Source: Streptomyces tendae
Lineage (GTDB): Bacteria > Actinomycetota > Actinomycetes > Streptomycetales > Streptomycetaceae
Direction of reading: 5' to 3'
Assembly: GCF_014650435.1 (NCBI RefSeq)
Contig: NZ_BMUY01000006.1
Span: forward strand, 372,001 to 436,000
DNA length: 64,000 bases
How positions within the stretch are numbered: the stretch's first letter is position 1; each line of letters opens with the position of its first letter. Below the pieces are notes generated by a model. The model had not been told where the DNA came from. It did not search any database and worked only from the letters and a program-made list of their open reading frames with translations. The position numbers were made by a program, and so were the translations under genes. This document shows, one piece after another, positions 1-8,078 of the stretch.

Positions 1-1428
1 AAGGTCATCGCGGGCTTCTGGCTTCAGCCCGGCGGCGGTCCGGGCAGCGGCGGCTGCGTCGACTACCTCACCGACACCGCGTACAAGGACCAGATGCTGG
101 CCGAGTTCCCGCGCTGGGTACAGGAGTACAAGGACCACCCCGGCGTCCTGATGTGGAACGTCGGCAACGAGTCGGTGCTCGGTCTGCAGAACTGCTACAG
201 CGGCGACGAGCTGGAGCGCCAGCGCGACGCCTACACCACCTTCGTCAATGACGTCACCAAGAAGATCCACGCCGTCGACCCGAACCACCCGGTCACCTCC
301 ACCGACGCATGGGTCGGCGCCTGGCCCTACTACAAGAAGAACGCCCCCGACCTGGACCTGTACGCCGTCAACTCCTACGACGCCGTGTGCGATGTGCGCT
401 CCGCGTGGGAACAGGGCGGCTACACCAAGCCGTACATCGTCACCGAGTCCGGACCGGCCGGCGAGTGGGAGGTGCCCGACGACGCCAACGGCGTGCCGCA
501 GGAACCCACCGACCAGGCCAAGGCGCAGGGCTACACCGACGCGTGGAACTGCGTCACCGGGCACCGCGGCGTCGCCCTGGGCGCGACCCTGTTCCACTAC
601 GGCACCGAGTACGACTTCGGCGGCATCTGGTTCAACCTGCTGCCCGCGGGCCAGAAGCGGCTGTCCTACTACGCCGTGAAGCGGGCCTACGGCGGTGACA
701 CCTCGCACGACAACACCCCGCCCGTGGTCTCCGGCTTCGGCGTCGAGGGCGGCGCCGGCCAGGTACAGGCGGGCAAGGACCTGGTCCTCACCGTGCGCGC
801 CACCGACCCGGACGGCGACCCGATCGCGTACGAGGTGCTGGCCAACAGCAACTACATCGACCAGAGCAAGCAGTTGACCACCCTCCCCCTCACCGACCTC
901 GGCGGCGGACGCCTCAAGGTCACCGCCCCCGACCGGCCGGGCGTCTGGAAGCTGTACGTCAAGGCCACGGACGGCAAGGGCAACGTGGGCGTCGAGACAC
1001 TCTCGGCGCGGGTCGTGCCGCCCGCCGTGGACGGCACGAACGTCGCCCTCGGCAAGCCGGCCACCGCGTCCTCCTTCCAGCCCAGCTACGGCGACTGCCC
1101 CTGCACAGCCGCCAACGCCGTGGACGGCAACCCGAACACCCGGTGGGCCAGCGACTGGAGCGACCCGCAGTGGGTCCAGGTCGACCTCGGCGCGCGCACC
1201 GCGTTCCGGCACGTCCAGCTGTACTGGGAGGCCTCCTACGCCAAGGCATACACCGTCCAGACCTCCGACGACGGACAGAACTGGCGGACCGTGTCCACGG
1301 TGACGGACGGCAACGGCGGCGTCGACACCCTCGACGCGTCCGGCACCGGCCGCTACGTACGCGTCAACGGCACCGCGCGCGGCACGGGATACGGCTACTC
1401 GCTGTACGAGTTCGGCGTCTACAGCTGA
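1..1428 (+). CDS. Glycoside hydrolase family 2-type glycosidase with C-terminal discoidin domain (5' end outside window)
   Basis: The frame is open from base 1, so the N-terminus is missing; 475 residues are visible. They start inside a GH2-type (beta/alpha)8 barrel: MWNVGNES holds the expected acid/base Glu (visible residue 57) and IVTESGPAG the expected nucleophile Glu (about 149). A bacterial Ig-like segment follows (about 238-345, PPVVSGFGVEGG onward), then a discoidin/F5-8 type C module (about 347-475, starting NVALGKPATASSF), which in this family usually binds carbohydrate. GH2 enzymes hydrolyse beta-galactosides, beta-mannosides or beta-glucuronides; the substrate cannot be told here. 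Ig and discoidin modules suggest an extracellular enzyme, but no signal peptide can be seen. The GH3 gene starts 34 bases downstream, probably in the same transcript. Confidence 0.85.
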   Translation, partial: KVIAGFWLQPGGGPGSGGCVDYLTDTAYKDQMLAEFPRWVQEYKDHPGVLMWNVGNESVLGLQNCYSGDELERQRDAYTTFVNDVTKKIHAVDPNHPVTSTDAWVGAWPYYKKNAPDLDLYAVNSYDAVCDVRSAWEQGGYTKPYIVTESGPAGEWEVPDDANGVPQEPTDQAKAQGYTDAWNCVTGHRGVALGATLFHYGTEYDFGGIWFNLLPAGQKRLSYYAVKRAYGGDTSHDNTPPVVSGFGVEGGAGQVQAGKDLVLTVRATDPDGDPIAYEVLANSNYIDQSKQLTTLPLTDLGGGRLKVTAPDRPGVWKLYVKATDGKGNVGVETLSARVVPPAVDGTNVALGKPATASSFQPSYGDCPCTAANAVDGNPNTRWASDWSDPQWVQVDLGARTAFRHVQLYWEASYAKAYTVQTSDDGQNWRTVSTVTDGNGGVDTLDASGTGRYVRVNGTARGTGYGYSLYEFGVYS

Positions 1429-1462
1429 CGCCGGGGACGAGTCGGGAGGAGGGGAGACCCTG

Positions 1463-3955
1463 GTGGGGACGAGTGACGAAGAGATCGACCGGCTGCTCGG
1501 CAAACTGACACCACGCGCCCGCGCGCTGCTGCTGAGCGGCGCCACGACCTGGCGCACCCGGGCGGAACCGGCGGTGGGCCTGCGGGAGCTGGTGATGTCG
1601 GACGGTCCGGCGGGCGTACGGGGCGAGGCATGGGACGAGCGGCAGACCTCCGTCCTGCTGCCCTCCGCCTCGGCGCTCGCCGCCACCTGGGACGAGGCCC
1701 TGGTCGAACGCCTCGGCGGCGTGCTCGCCGCCGAGGCCCGGCGCAAGGGCGTGGACGTCCTCCTCGCCCCCACGCTCAACCTGCACCGCAGCCCGCTGGG
1801 CGGCCGGCACTTCGAGTGCCTCTCCGAGGACCCCGAGCTGACCGGCCGCATCGGCGCCGCGCTCGTCCGCGGCGTCCAGGCCCACGGTGTGGCCGCCACC
1901 GCCAAGCACTACGTGGCCAACGACTCCGAGACCGACCGGCTCACCGTCGACGTGCGGGTGGGGGAGCGGGCGCTGCGGGAGGTCTACCTCGCCCCCTTCG
2001 AGGCGGCGGTCACCGCGGGGGTCCGGCTCGTCATGGCGGGGTACAACGCGGTCAACGGCACCACGATGACCGCGAACGCCCTGCTCACCGATCCACTGAA
2101 GAGCGAGTGGGGCTTCGACGGCGTCGTCGTCTCCGACTGGGGCGCGGTGCGCGGCACGACCGACACCGCCCGCGCCGGTCTCGACCTCGCCATGCCGGGG
2201 CCCGACGGCCCCTGGGGCGAGGCGCTGGCACGCGCGGTGGCCGACGGCCACGTGCCCGAGGCCGCCGTCGACGACAAGGCGCGGCGCCTGCTGCGCCTCG
2301 CGGCCTGGCTGGGCGCGCTGGGCGGGCGCGACACGCCCCGGCCGCCCGCCATCGGCGAGTGGCGGGACGCGGAACGCCCGCCGGTGCCGGGCCCGGCACG
2401 CGCCCGCGACGTCCGGGGCCTGGCCCGCCGCGCCGTCGCCGCCGGTACCGTCCTGCTGGCCAACAGGGACGTCCTGCCGCTCGACCCCGAGCGCCTCGAA
2501 ACGGTCGCCGTGATCGGCGCGCACGCCGTGCGGACCCGTACCCAGGGCGGCGGCAGCGCCGGCGTCTTCCCGCAGGGCGAGGTGTCCGTCCTGGACGGCG
2601 TCCGGGACGCGCTGCGCGGCCGGGCCCGCGTCGTCCACGTCCCCGGCCCCCGGCCGGACGGCCCCGCGCCCCCACTGGACCAGGGCATCTGCACCGACCC
2701 GCGCTCCGGCCTGCCCGGCGTGCTGCTGCGGATGCTGGACGCGGACGGCCGCGAGCTGTACGCCGAACGGCGCCGCGGCGGGCGGCTGCTGGAGCCCCGC
2801 CTGGTGCCGGGCGCGCACACCGTCGAGATCCGCGCCCGGCTCGGCGCGTGCACCGGGGGTTCCTGGACCCTGGGCGTGGCCGGCTTCGGCCGGATGAGCC
2901 TGGCCCTGGACGGACGCACCCTGCTGGAGGGCGACTTCCCGCGCCTGACCGACGACCCGGCGGTGGTGCACGTCAGCCCGCCGACCCAGTACGCCACCGC
3001 CGATCTCGCCGCCGACCGGGACGCCCTGCTGGTGGCCCGCCGTGAACTGGCCCCCGGCACCGGGCGAGCCACCGTCGTCGTCGCGGCGCCACCCGCCCCG
3101 GACGTGACCGCGTCGCTCTCCGAGGCCGCCCGCGCGGCGGGGGCGGCGGACGCCGCGATCGTGGTCGTCGGCACCACCGAGCACGGCGAGTCGGAGGGCT
3201 ACGACCGGACCGGCCTGACGCTCGGCGCCCCCCAGGACGCCCTGGTCCGCGCCGTCGCGGCCGCCAACCCGCGCACCATCGCCGTCGTCAACAGCGGTGG
3301 TCCGGTCGAGCTGCCCTGGCGGGAGGAGGCGGGCGCGGTGCTGCTGGCCTGGTTCCCCGGGCAGGAGGGCGGCGCCGGTCTCGCCGACGTGCTCTTCGGC
3401 CGTACCGAGCCGGGCGGGCGGCTGCCCACCACCTGGCCGGCCGTCCTCGCCGACGCACCCGTAACCCGCACCCGCCCGGACGGCGGCGGCCGCCTCGCCT
3501 ACGACGAGGGCCTGCACCTCGGCTACCGGGGCTGGCTGCGCCACCACCGCACGCCCGCCTACTGGTTCGGTCACGGGCTCGGCTACACCACGTGGACGTA
3601 CGAGGCGCTGGCCGCCCCGCCGGTGACCCGCGCGGGCGACGACCTCACCGTGCGCGTGCGGGTGCGCAACACCGGTGCGCGGGAGGGCCGGGAGGTCGTG
3701 CAGGTGTACCTGGCCCGCCCCGCGTCGGCGCTGGACCGTCCCGCCCGGTGGCTCGCCGGGTACGCGGCGGTGCGGGCGCGCCCGGGAGAGACGGTGACGG
3801 CGACCATACGGGTCCCGGCGCGGTCGCTGTCCCACTGGTCGGTGGCGGAGCACGCCTGGCGCACGGAGCCGGGGCCCTGCCGTGTACAGGCCGGGAGGTC
3901 GGCGGGGGACCTGCCGCTGGTCGCGGACCTGGAGGTGGTAGCGCCTCCGGCGTGA
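1463..3955 (+). CDS. Glycoside hydrolase family 3 beta-glucosidase with inserted PA14 domain
   Basis: This 830-residue protein hydrolyses beta-linked sugars from non-reducing ends. The N-terminal GH3 barrel contains KHYVANDSETDR and GFDGVVVSDWGA, whose Asp225 is the predicted nucleophile. The alpha/beta sandwich domain is interrupted by a PA14-like beta domain (about residues 408-543), as in the barwin-type Streptomyces and yeast beta-glucosidases. A fibronectin III-like domain closes the C-terminus (about 710-820). No signal peptide is visible (start VGTSDEEIDRLL), so it is likely intracellular and acts on imported oligosaccharides. The GTG start is supported by a purine-rich ribosome site at 1444-1454. 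It follows the GH2 gene closely and precedes a LacI regulator gene, which suggests one sugar-catabolic cluster. Confidence 0.93.
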   Translation: MGTSDEEIDRLLGKLTPRARALLLSGATTWRTRAEPAVGLRELVMSDGPAGVRGEAWDERQTSVLLPSASALAATWDEALVERLGGVLAAEARRKGVDVLLAPTLNLHRSPLGGRHFECLSEDPELTGRIGAALVRGVQAHGVAATAKHYVANDSETDRLTVDVRVGERALREVYLAPFEAAVTAGVRLVMAGYNAVNGTTMTANALLTDPLKSEWGFDGVVVSDWGAVRGTTDTARAGLDLAMPGPDGPWGEALARAVADGHVPEAAVDDKARRLLRLAAWLGALGGRDTPRPPAIGEWRDAERPPVPGPARARDVRGLARRAVAAGTVLLANRDVLPLDPERLETVAVIGAHAVRTRTQGGGSAGVFPQGEVSVLDGVRDALRGRARVVHVPGPRPDGPAPPLDQGICTDPRSGLPGVLLRMLDADGRELYAERRRGGRLLEPRLVPGAHTVEIRARLGACTGGSWTLGVAGFGRMSLALDGRTLLEGDFPRLTDDPAVVHVSPPTQYATADLAADRDALLVARRELAPGTGRATVVVAAPPAPDVTASLSEAARAAGAADAAIVVVGTTEHGESEGYDRTGLTLGAPQDALVRAVAAANPRTIAVVNSGGPVELPWREEAGAVLLAWFPGQEGGAGLADVLFGRTEPGGRLPTTWPAVLADAPVTRTRPDGGGRLAYDEGLHLGYRGWLRHHRTPAYWFGHGLGYTTWTYEALAAPPVTRAGDDLTVRVRVRNTGAREGREVVQVYLARPASALDRPARWLAGYAAVRARPGETVTATIRVPARSLSHWSVAEHAWRTEPGPCRVQAGRSAGDLPLVADLEVVAPPA

Positions 3956-3966
3956 GACGGCGGCGG

Positions 3967-3976
3967 AGAGCGCTCT
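3967..3976. promoter_or_regulatory. Palindromic LacI-type operator (CebR-like box)
   Basis: AGAGCGCTCT is a perfect 10-bp palindrome 35 bp before the LacI gene start. Its core GAGCGCTC is the core of the operators bound by Streptomyces CebR/BxlR/MalR-type LacI regulators. Autoregulation of the adjacent lacI gene is inferred. Confidence 0.6.
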
Positions 3977-3999
3977 ACCACCCGCCGGACCCCGCCGGT

Positions 4000-4005
4000 T
4001 AGGGT
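4000..4005 (+). promoter_or_regulatory. -10 box of a probable leaderless lacI transcript
   Basis: TAGGGT ends 6 nt before the ATG at 4012, so transcription would begin at or next to the start codon. No ribosome-binding site precedes this ATG. No convincing -35 hexamer was found. Confidence 0.4.
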
Positions 4006-4011
4006 GCGGGC

Positions 4012-5052
4012 ATGAGCAGACAGGCCCCGACCCTGGAGGACGTGGCCCGGGAGGCCGGCGTCTCCCGGGCCACCGTCTCGCGCGTCGTCAACGGCGTCCG
4101 CAACGTGGACCCGGCCATCCAGGACCTGGTCCGCCGGGCCATCGAACGGACCGGGTACGCACCCAACCAGGCCGCCAGGCAGCTGGTCACCCGGCGTACG
4201 ACGACCGTCGCCCTGGTCGTGTCGGGCGCGGGCGACGCCTCGGACACGGAGCAGAACGCCTTCGCCACCCGGGTGTTCGCCGACCCCTTCTTCGGCCGGG
4301 TCGTCGGCGGGGTGGTCGCGCATCTGCGGCCGCGCGGAATGCATCCGGTGCTGATGTTCGCCGAGACGCCCGAGGCCCGGCAGGAGGTCGTCGCCTACCT
4401 CAGGCAGGGCGGGGCGGACGGCGCCCTGGTGGTGTCCACCCACCCCGACGACCCGCTGCCCGCGCTGCTCGCCGGCGCCGGACTGCCGGCGGTGCTCTTC
4501 GCCCGTCCGGGCCGACCGGTGCCGCTCAGCTACGTCGACCTGGCCCACCGCGACGGCGGCCGGCTCGCCGCCGAGCACCTGCTGGAGCTGGGGTGCCGCC
4601 GGATAGCCACCGTCGCGGGCCCGCTGGCGGTCGCGGCCAGCCAGGAGCGCCTGGCCGGCTTCCGCGACACCCTGGCCCGGCACGGCCACCCCTACGTGCC
4701 GGTGGCCGAGGGCGGCTTCACCGTGGACAGCGGCATGGCCGCGATGACGTCACTGCTCGCCGAGCACCCCGACACCGACGGGGTGTTCACCGCCAACGAC
4801 CTGATGGCCCAGGGTGCCGTCCAGGTGCTGCGCGACCACGGCCGCCGGGTGCCGCAGGACGTCGCGGTCGTCGGCTTCGACGACTCCAGCGTGGCCGTCA
4901 CCTGCCGGCCCCGGCTGACCACCGTACGGCAGCCGGTGGAGGAGATGGCGGCCGCGATGGCCCGCCTGCTCGACGACCACATCAAGGGTGCGCGCAGCGA
5001 ACCCACGTCGGTCATCTTCGACCCGGAACTGGTGGTACGGGACTCGGCGTAG
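4012..5052 (+). CDS. LacI-family sugar-responsive transcriptional repressor
   Basis: This is a 346-residue regulator of the usual LacI length. The N-terminal helix-turn-helix and hinge read LEDVAREAGVSRATVSRVVNG, followed by the conserved 'YAPNQAARQL' hinge region. The rest is a periplasmic-binding-protein-like sensor domain ending with VVGFDDSSVA and the typical C-terminal segment RLLDDHIKG. It should bind a sugar and release its operator. A GAGCGCTC palindrome lies just upstream, and the -10 box is 6 nt from the ATG, consistent with a leaderless message. It follows a GH3 gene, so beta-glucoside or related oligosaccharides are plausible inducers; the ligand is inferred only. Confidence 0.93.
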   Translation: MSRQAPTLEDVAREAGVSRATVSRVVNGVRNVDPAIQDLVRRAIERTGYAPNQAARQLVTRRTTTVALVVSGAGDASDTEQNAFATRVFADPFFGRVVGGVVAHLRPRGMHPVLMFAETPEARQEVVAYLRQGGADGALVVSTHPDDPLPALLAGAGLPAVLFARPGRPVPLSYVDLAHRDGGRLAAEHLLELGCRRIATVAGPLAVAASQERLAGFRDTLARHGHPYVPVAEGGFTVDSGMAAMTSLLAEHPDTDGVFTANDLMAQGAVQVLRDHGRRVPQDVAVVGFDDSSVAVTCRPRLTTVRQPVEEMAAAMARLLDDHIKGARSEPTSVIFDPELVVRDSA

Positions 5053-5062
5053 CGCCGGGGCC

Positions 5063-5079
5063 CGCGTGGAGGCCACGCG
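5063..5079. terminator. Bidirectional hairpin between convergent lacI and tetR genes
   Basis: CGCGTGG-agg-CCACGCG is a perfect 7-bp stem with a 3-nt loop. It sits 10 bp after the lacI stop and 10 bp before the end of the convergent tetR gene. There is no T-tract, as is common in Streptomyces. Confidence 0.6.
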
Positions 5080-5089
5080 TCGAGGGCGG

Positions 5090-5743
5090 TCAGGGAAGCG
5101 CGGCCTCGAGGTGGGCGAGGTGGGCGGCGAGGATCTCCTCGAAGGCGGCGACCCGGTCCGCACCGAGCGGGCGGATCTCGCGGGCGAAGTGGGCGAGGGC
5201 GGGGAAGCGCTCGGGATCGGCGCCCAGCACCGCGACCCGGAACTGCTCCATGCCCTGCTCGTGCTCCTGGGCGCCCACGCCACCGAATGCGCCTTCAGCG
5301 GTGATCAGCGAAGCGACCAGGACCACGAACCGGTGATAGCGCGCCGGAATCTCATGGTCGGGCAGCCCCGAGGCGCGCAGACTCTGCAGCACCTCTTCCA
5401 TCATCAGCCGGGAACCCGTGCCCCCCGATCCGTGGCGGCCCCAGACCGCAGCGAGTTGGGGCTGCTGCCCGAAGGCGTCACGCAGGCGCAGGGCCACGGC
5501 GGTGAGACGCTGCTTCCAGTCGCCCGCGGGCCGGTAGCCGTCCATGGCGGACAGCAGGATCCGGTCGGCGACCGCGCGCAGCAACTCGGTCTTGTTGCGG
5601 AAGTGCCGGTAGAGGCTGGAGGAGTCCGTCCCCAGTGCGGCGGCCAGCTTGCGCACGCTGAACGTCTCGGCGTCGCCCGCGAGCAGCAGTTCCGCCGCCG
5701 CATCCAGGATCTGCTCGGTCGACCAACGCCTGCGCCCTGCCAT
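5090..5743 (-). CDS. TetR-family transcriptional regulator
   Basis: This 217-residue protein has an N-terminal TetR helix-turn-helix (about 8-54; ILDAAAELLLAGDAETFSVRKLA then DSSSLYRHFRNKTELL) and a helical ligand-binding C-terminal domain. TetR proteins usually repress a neighbouring gene and are released by a small hydrophobic ligand. It is transcribed away from an alpha/beta hydrolase gene, and the 135-bp spacer holds overlapping palindromes centred near 5805, so it probably controls both itself and the hydrolase. A -10-like TAGTCT on the minus strand (5779-5774) supports a promoter here. The ligand is unknown; an ester substrate of the hydrolase is a reasonable guess. Confidence 0.9.
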   Translation of the reverse strand: MAGRRRWSTEQILDAAAELLLAGDAETFSVRKLAAALGTDSSSLYRHFRNKTELLRAVADRILLSAMDGYRPAGDWKQRLTAVALRLRDAFGQQPQLAAVWGRHGSGGTGSRLMMEEVLQSLRASGLPDHEIPARYHRFVVLVASLITAEGAFGGVGAQEHEQGMEQFRVAVLGADPERFPALAHFAREIRPLGADRVAAFEEILAAHLAHLEAALP

Positions 5744-5782
5744 CTCGCCCCTCTCGTCGCTCCTGTCCGGACCAGACTAGCT

Positions 5783-5815
5783 TATGCACTTGCCATTGCA
5801 CGCACCGCGTGCATA
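5783..5815. promoter_or_regulatory. Overlapping TetR operator palindromes
   Basis: A perfect 7-3-7 inverted repeat, TGCACGC-acc-GCGTGCA, lies at 5797-5813. A second perfect pair, TATGCAC (5783-5789) with GTGCATA (5809-5815), shares its right arm with the first. Both lie in the divergent tetR/hydrolase promoter region, with a minus-strand -10-like TAGTCT at 5774-5779. Confidence 0.6.
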
Positions 5816-5878
5816 CTGAGGACACATGCTTGCCGGAAGAGCGGGGCGGCAAGGGAAACGACGGGGAGAGGCGTGGAC

Positions 5879-6841
5879 ATGCGCGAGACCAGGGCTGTGA
5901 CACGGCCGCCGCAGCCGGACTTCGAGGCGATCACGACCGAGGAGTTGATCGCCTATCGCGAGGCGGAGAACCGTTACCGGGCGTCCGGCGCGGCGCGGGC
6001 GATCCTCGGTGAACCGGATCCCGGAGCCGCGATCGAGTGGCAGGACGTCGCGCTGCCCGGCCGCGACCTCCCGGTCCGGGTGTACCGGCCGGCGCCGACG
6101 GGCGACGGCGAGACCGCCGGCCGGAACGGCCTGCCGCTCGTGGTCCACGTCCACGGCGGCAGCTTCGTCGGCACGGCGGCGCAGTGTGACTGGGCCAACA
6201 GCCACCTCGCCGTCCGGCTGCCCGCGGTCGTCGTCTCGGTCGAGCACCGCCTCGTCGCTCCGGGGAGCCCGCTCGGGGACGCCGCCGACGACGGCTGGGA
6301 CGTGCTGCGGCATGTGCTGCGACACGCCGCGGGGTGGGGAGTCGATCCGGAGCGCACGGCCGTCTTCGGCGAGAGCTTCGGCGGGCTGATCAGCGCACTG
6401 ACCGCGATCCGTGCCCGGGACGCCGGCCTGCGACTCAAGGCGCAGGTGCTGGTCAATCCCGCCGTCGACATGACCCCCGCAATGTACGACTACCCCTCGA
6501 TCGCCGAGCACGCGGACACCCCGACCCTCGCCATGCCCCAACTCAGGCTCCTCGAGCGGCTCGCCGCCCCGCCGGGGACCGACGCCCGCGCCTTCTCGCC
6601 GCTGTACGCGGAGGACCTGAGCGGGCTCGCCCCCGCGCTGATCGTGGTGCCGACCCATGACCCGCTCGCCGATCACGGACGCCGTTACGCCGATCGGCTG
6701 CGCGCGGCCGGGACGCCCGTACGGCTCGACGAACATGTGGGAGCGGGGCACGCGTTCCTCACGCTGCCCGGTGTGGAACCGCGGGCCGCGGCGGCCCGTA
6801 CCGGGATCCACGCGTTCCTTCGCGCGGTTCTGACGATGTGA
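5879..6841 (+). CDS. Alpha/beta hydrolase of the hormone-sensitive lipase (esterase) type
   Basis: This 320-residue predicted carboxylesterase has the HSL-family oxyanion motif HVHGGSF and the nucleophile elbow FGESFGG (Gly-x-Ser-x-Gly). The acidic and His residues of the triad are probably in THDPLADHG and in GAGHAFL near the C-terminus. No signal peptide is visible, so it should be cytoplasmic. The frame is open far upstream, but ATG 5879 was chosen because GGGGAGAG lies 8-9 nt before it; GTG 5873 is too close to that site. It is divergent from a TetR gene and probably regulated by it. The natural ester substrate is unknown. Confidence 0.88.
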   Translation: MRETRAVTRPPQPDFEAITTEELIAYREAENRYRASGAARAILGEPDPGAAIEWQDVALPGRDLPVRVYRPAPTGDGETAGRNGLPLVVHVHGGSFVGTAAQCDWANSHLAVRLPAVVVSVEHRLVAPGSPLGDAADDGWDVLRHVLRHAAGWGVDPERTAVFGESFGGLISALTAIRARDAGLRLKAQVLVNPAVDMTPAMYDYPSIAEHADTPTLAMPQLRLLERLAAPPGTDARAFSPLYAEDLSGLAPALIVVPTHDPLADHGRRYADRLRAAGTPVRLDEHVGAGHAFLTLPGVEPRAAAARTGIHAFLRAVLTM

Positions 6842-7227
6842 CAGCGGAACGACATGCGACACCAGCGACGGGGGGCGGGCCGGTGAGCACGACAACCCCT
6901 GGCCGAGGCGTACTCGGAGCGGTGTACACCGAGCCCGGGCTGACCGTCGTCGCGACGGCGGCTCCGGCCGGCCGACGTCCGGGCCGGACATTGGCCGACA
7001 CGGTTCGTCAGGGTGGGCGGTCGGTGGGCCCGGCCCGTCGCGACCGTGATGTCCGCGCCCGGCGCGAGCGCCGGGTCGGCCGGGCTGCCAGCCGAGGACA
7101 CCTCCGGTGCGACGGGCCTGCCGCCGACGCTGGGCTGCGTCCGGACGCCACCCTGCCCGGCGGGCCTCCTGGCCGTCACCCTGTTGCAGAGGCGACCGCG
7201 ACCGGAATGGCATCGGAGGAGGGCACA
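6842..7227. other. Non-coding stretch between hydrolase and P5CR-like genes
   Basis: This 386-bp stretch has an open + frame, but its conceptual product is Arg/Gly/Pro-rich with no recognisable domain, so I do not call a gene. It contains a perfect 12-bp palindrome CGGTGTACACCG (6920-6931), flanked by CTCGG/CCGAG, and a strong hairpin CCCGGCGC-ga-GCGCCGGG (7058-7075). The second could terminate the hydrolase transcript. No clear promoter was found. Confidence 0.5.
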
Positions 7228-8007
7228 GTGAAGAGCATCGGCATCATCGGGGTGGGCGAGATCGGCAGGGCCATCGTGACGGGTCTGCATCACGGCGGCG
7301 GCCCCGCGCCGGAGGTGTTCCTCTCCCCGAGGGGAGCCCGCACGGCCGCGGCGCTGTCCGAGCGCCACGAGGGCGTACAGGTGTGCGCCGACAACCAGGA
7401 GGTGGTGGACCGCTCTGAGATCGTGGCCCTCGCCGTGCGCCGCGAACAATGGCGCGAGGCCCTGGCGGGAGTGCACGTGGGCGGCGACCGGATCGTGGTC
7501 AACGTGATGGCGGGCGTGTGCAACGACGAACTGGGCGAGACCCTGGGCACCGACGCCGCGCTGGTCCGGGCCATCCCCCTGCCCACCATCCGCGAACGCC
7601 GCTCCGTCACGGTGGTGCACCCCTCGCACCCGGAGGTGAATTCCTTCTTCGCCCGGCTCGGCGGAGCGCTCCCCGTCGCGGACGAGGCCGCCTTCGACGT
7701 CCTCTCCGCGCTGACCGGGACGCTGACCACGCACTACGCCTACCTCGCCACTCTCGCCTCGTGGGCCACCCGCCACGGCATCGCCCCCGACGACGCGGAC
7801 CGCTACGTGCGCGGGCTCTTCGAGGGCGTCGGCCGCTCCCTGGGCGACGAGTCCCGCTCCCTGGACCGGCTCGCCGCCGACCACGAGACGCCGAACGGGA
7901 ACAACGAACGGATCCGCACCACCTGGTTCGCCCCGGCCAACGCGCGGGCGCTCACGACGGCACTCGACGGCCTGCTCGCCCACCTCGCACCGCCGCGGCG
8001 GTCCTGA
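7228..8007 (+). CDS. Pyrroline-5-carboxylate reductase-like NAD(P)-dependent oxidoreductase
   Basis: This 259-residue protein has an N-terminal Rossmann fold starting SIGIIGVGEIGRAIVTGL (dinucleotide-binding GxGxxG variant). Its helical C-terminal domain carries HETPNGNNE, the counterpart of the P5C reductase substrate/dimer motif (normally ETPGGLNE-like). P5C reductase makes proline from pyrroline-5-carboxylate; the drift in conserved segments means this paralogue may use another imine. GTG 7228 was chosen because GGAGGAGGG ends 5-6 nt upstream; an in-frame ATG at 7207 lacks this. It is convergent with the ROK gene. Confidence 0.75.
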   Translation: MKSIGIIGVGEIGRAIVTGLHHGGGPAPEVFLSPRGARTAAALSERHEGVQVCADNQEVVDRSEIVALAVRREQWREALAGVHVGGDRIVVNVMAGVCNDELGETLGTDAALVRAIPLPTIRERRSVTVVHPSHPEVNSFFARLGGALPVADEAAFDVLSALTGTLTTHYAYLATLASWATRHGIAPDDADRYVRGLFEGVGRSLGDESRSLDRLAADHETPNGNNERIRTTWFAPANARALTTALDGLLAHLAPPRRS

Positions 8008-8078
8008 CGGCGGGCCGCACCGCACGCACGACGGCCGTCGGGGACGGGCAGCGGCCCGGCGCGACGGCGCGGCGCGCC

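Noticed and set aside
1364..3853. Very long minus-strand open frame opposite the GH3 gene
   Set aside because: Product is Arg/Gly/Gln-rich without domains; high-GC antisense shadow of a clear GH3 enzyme.
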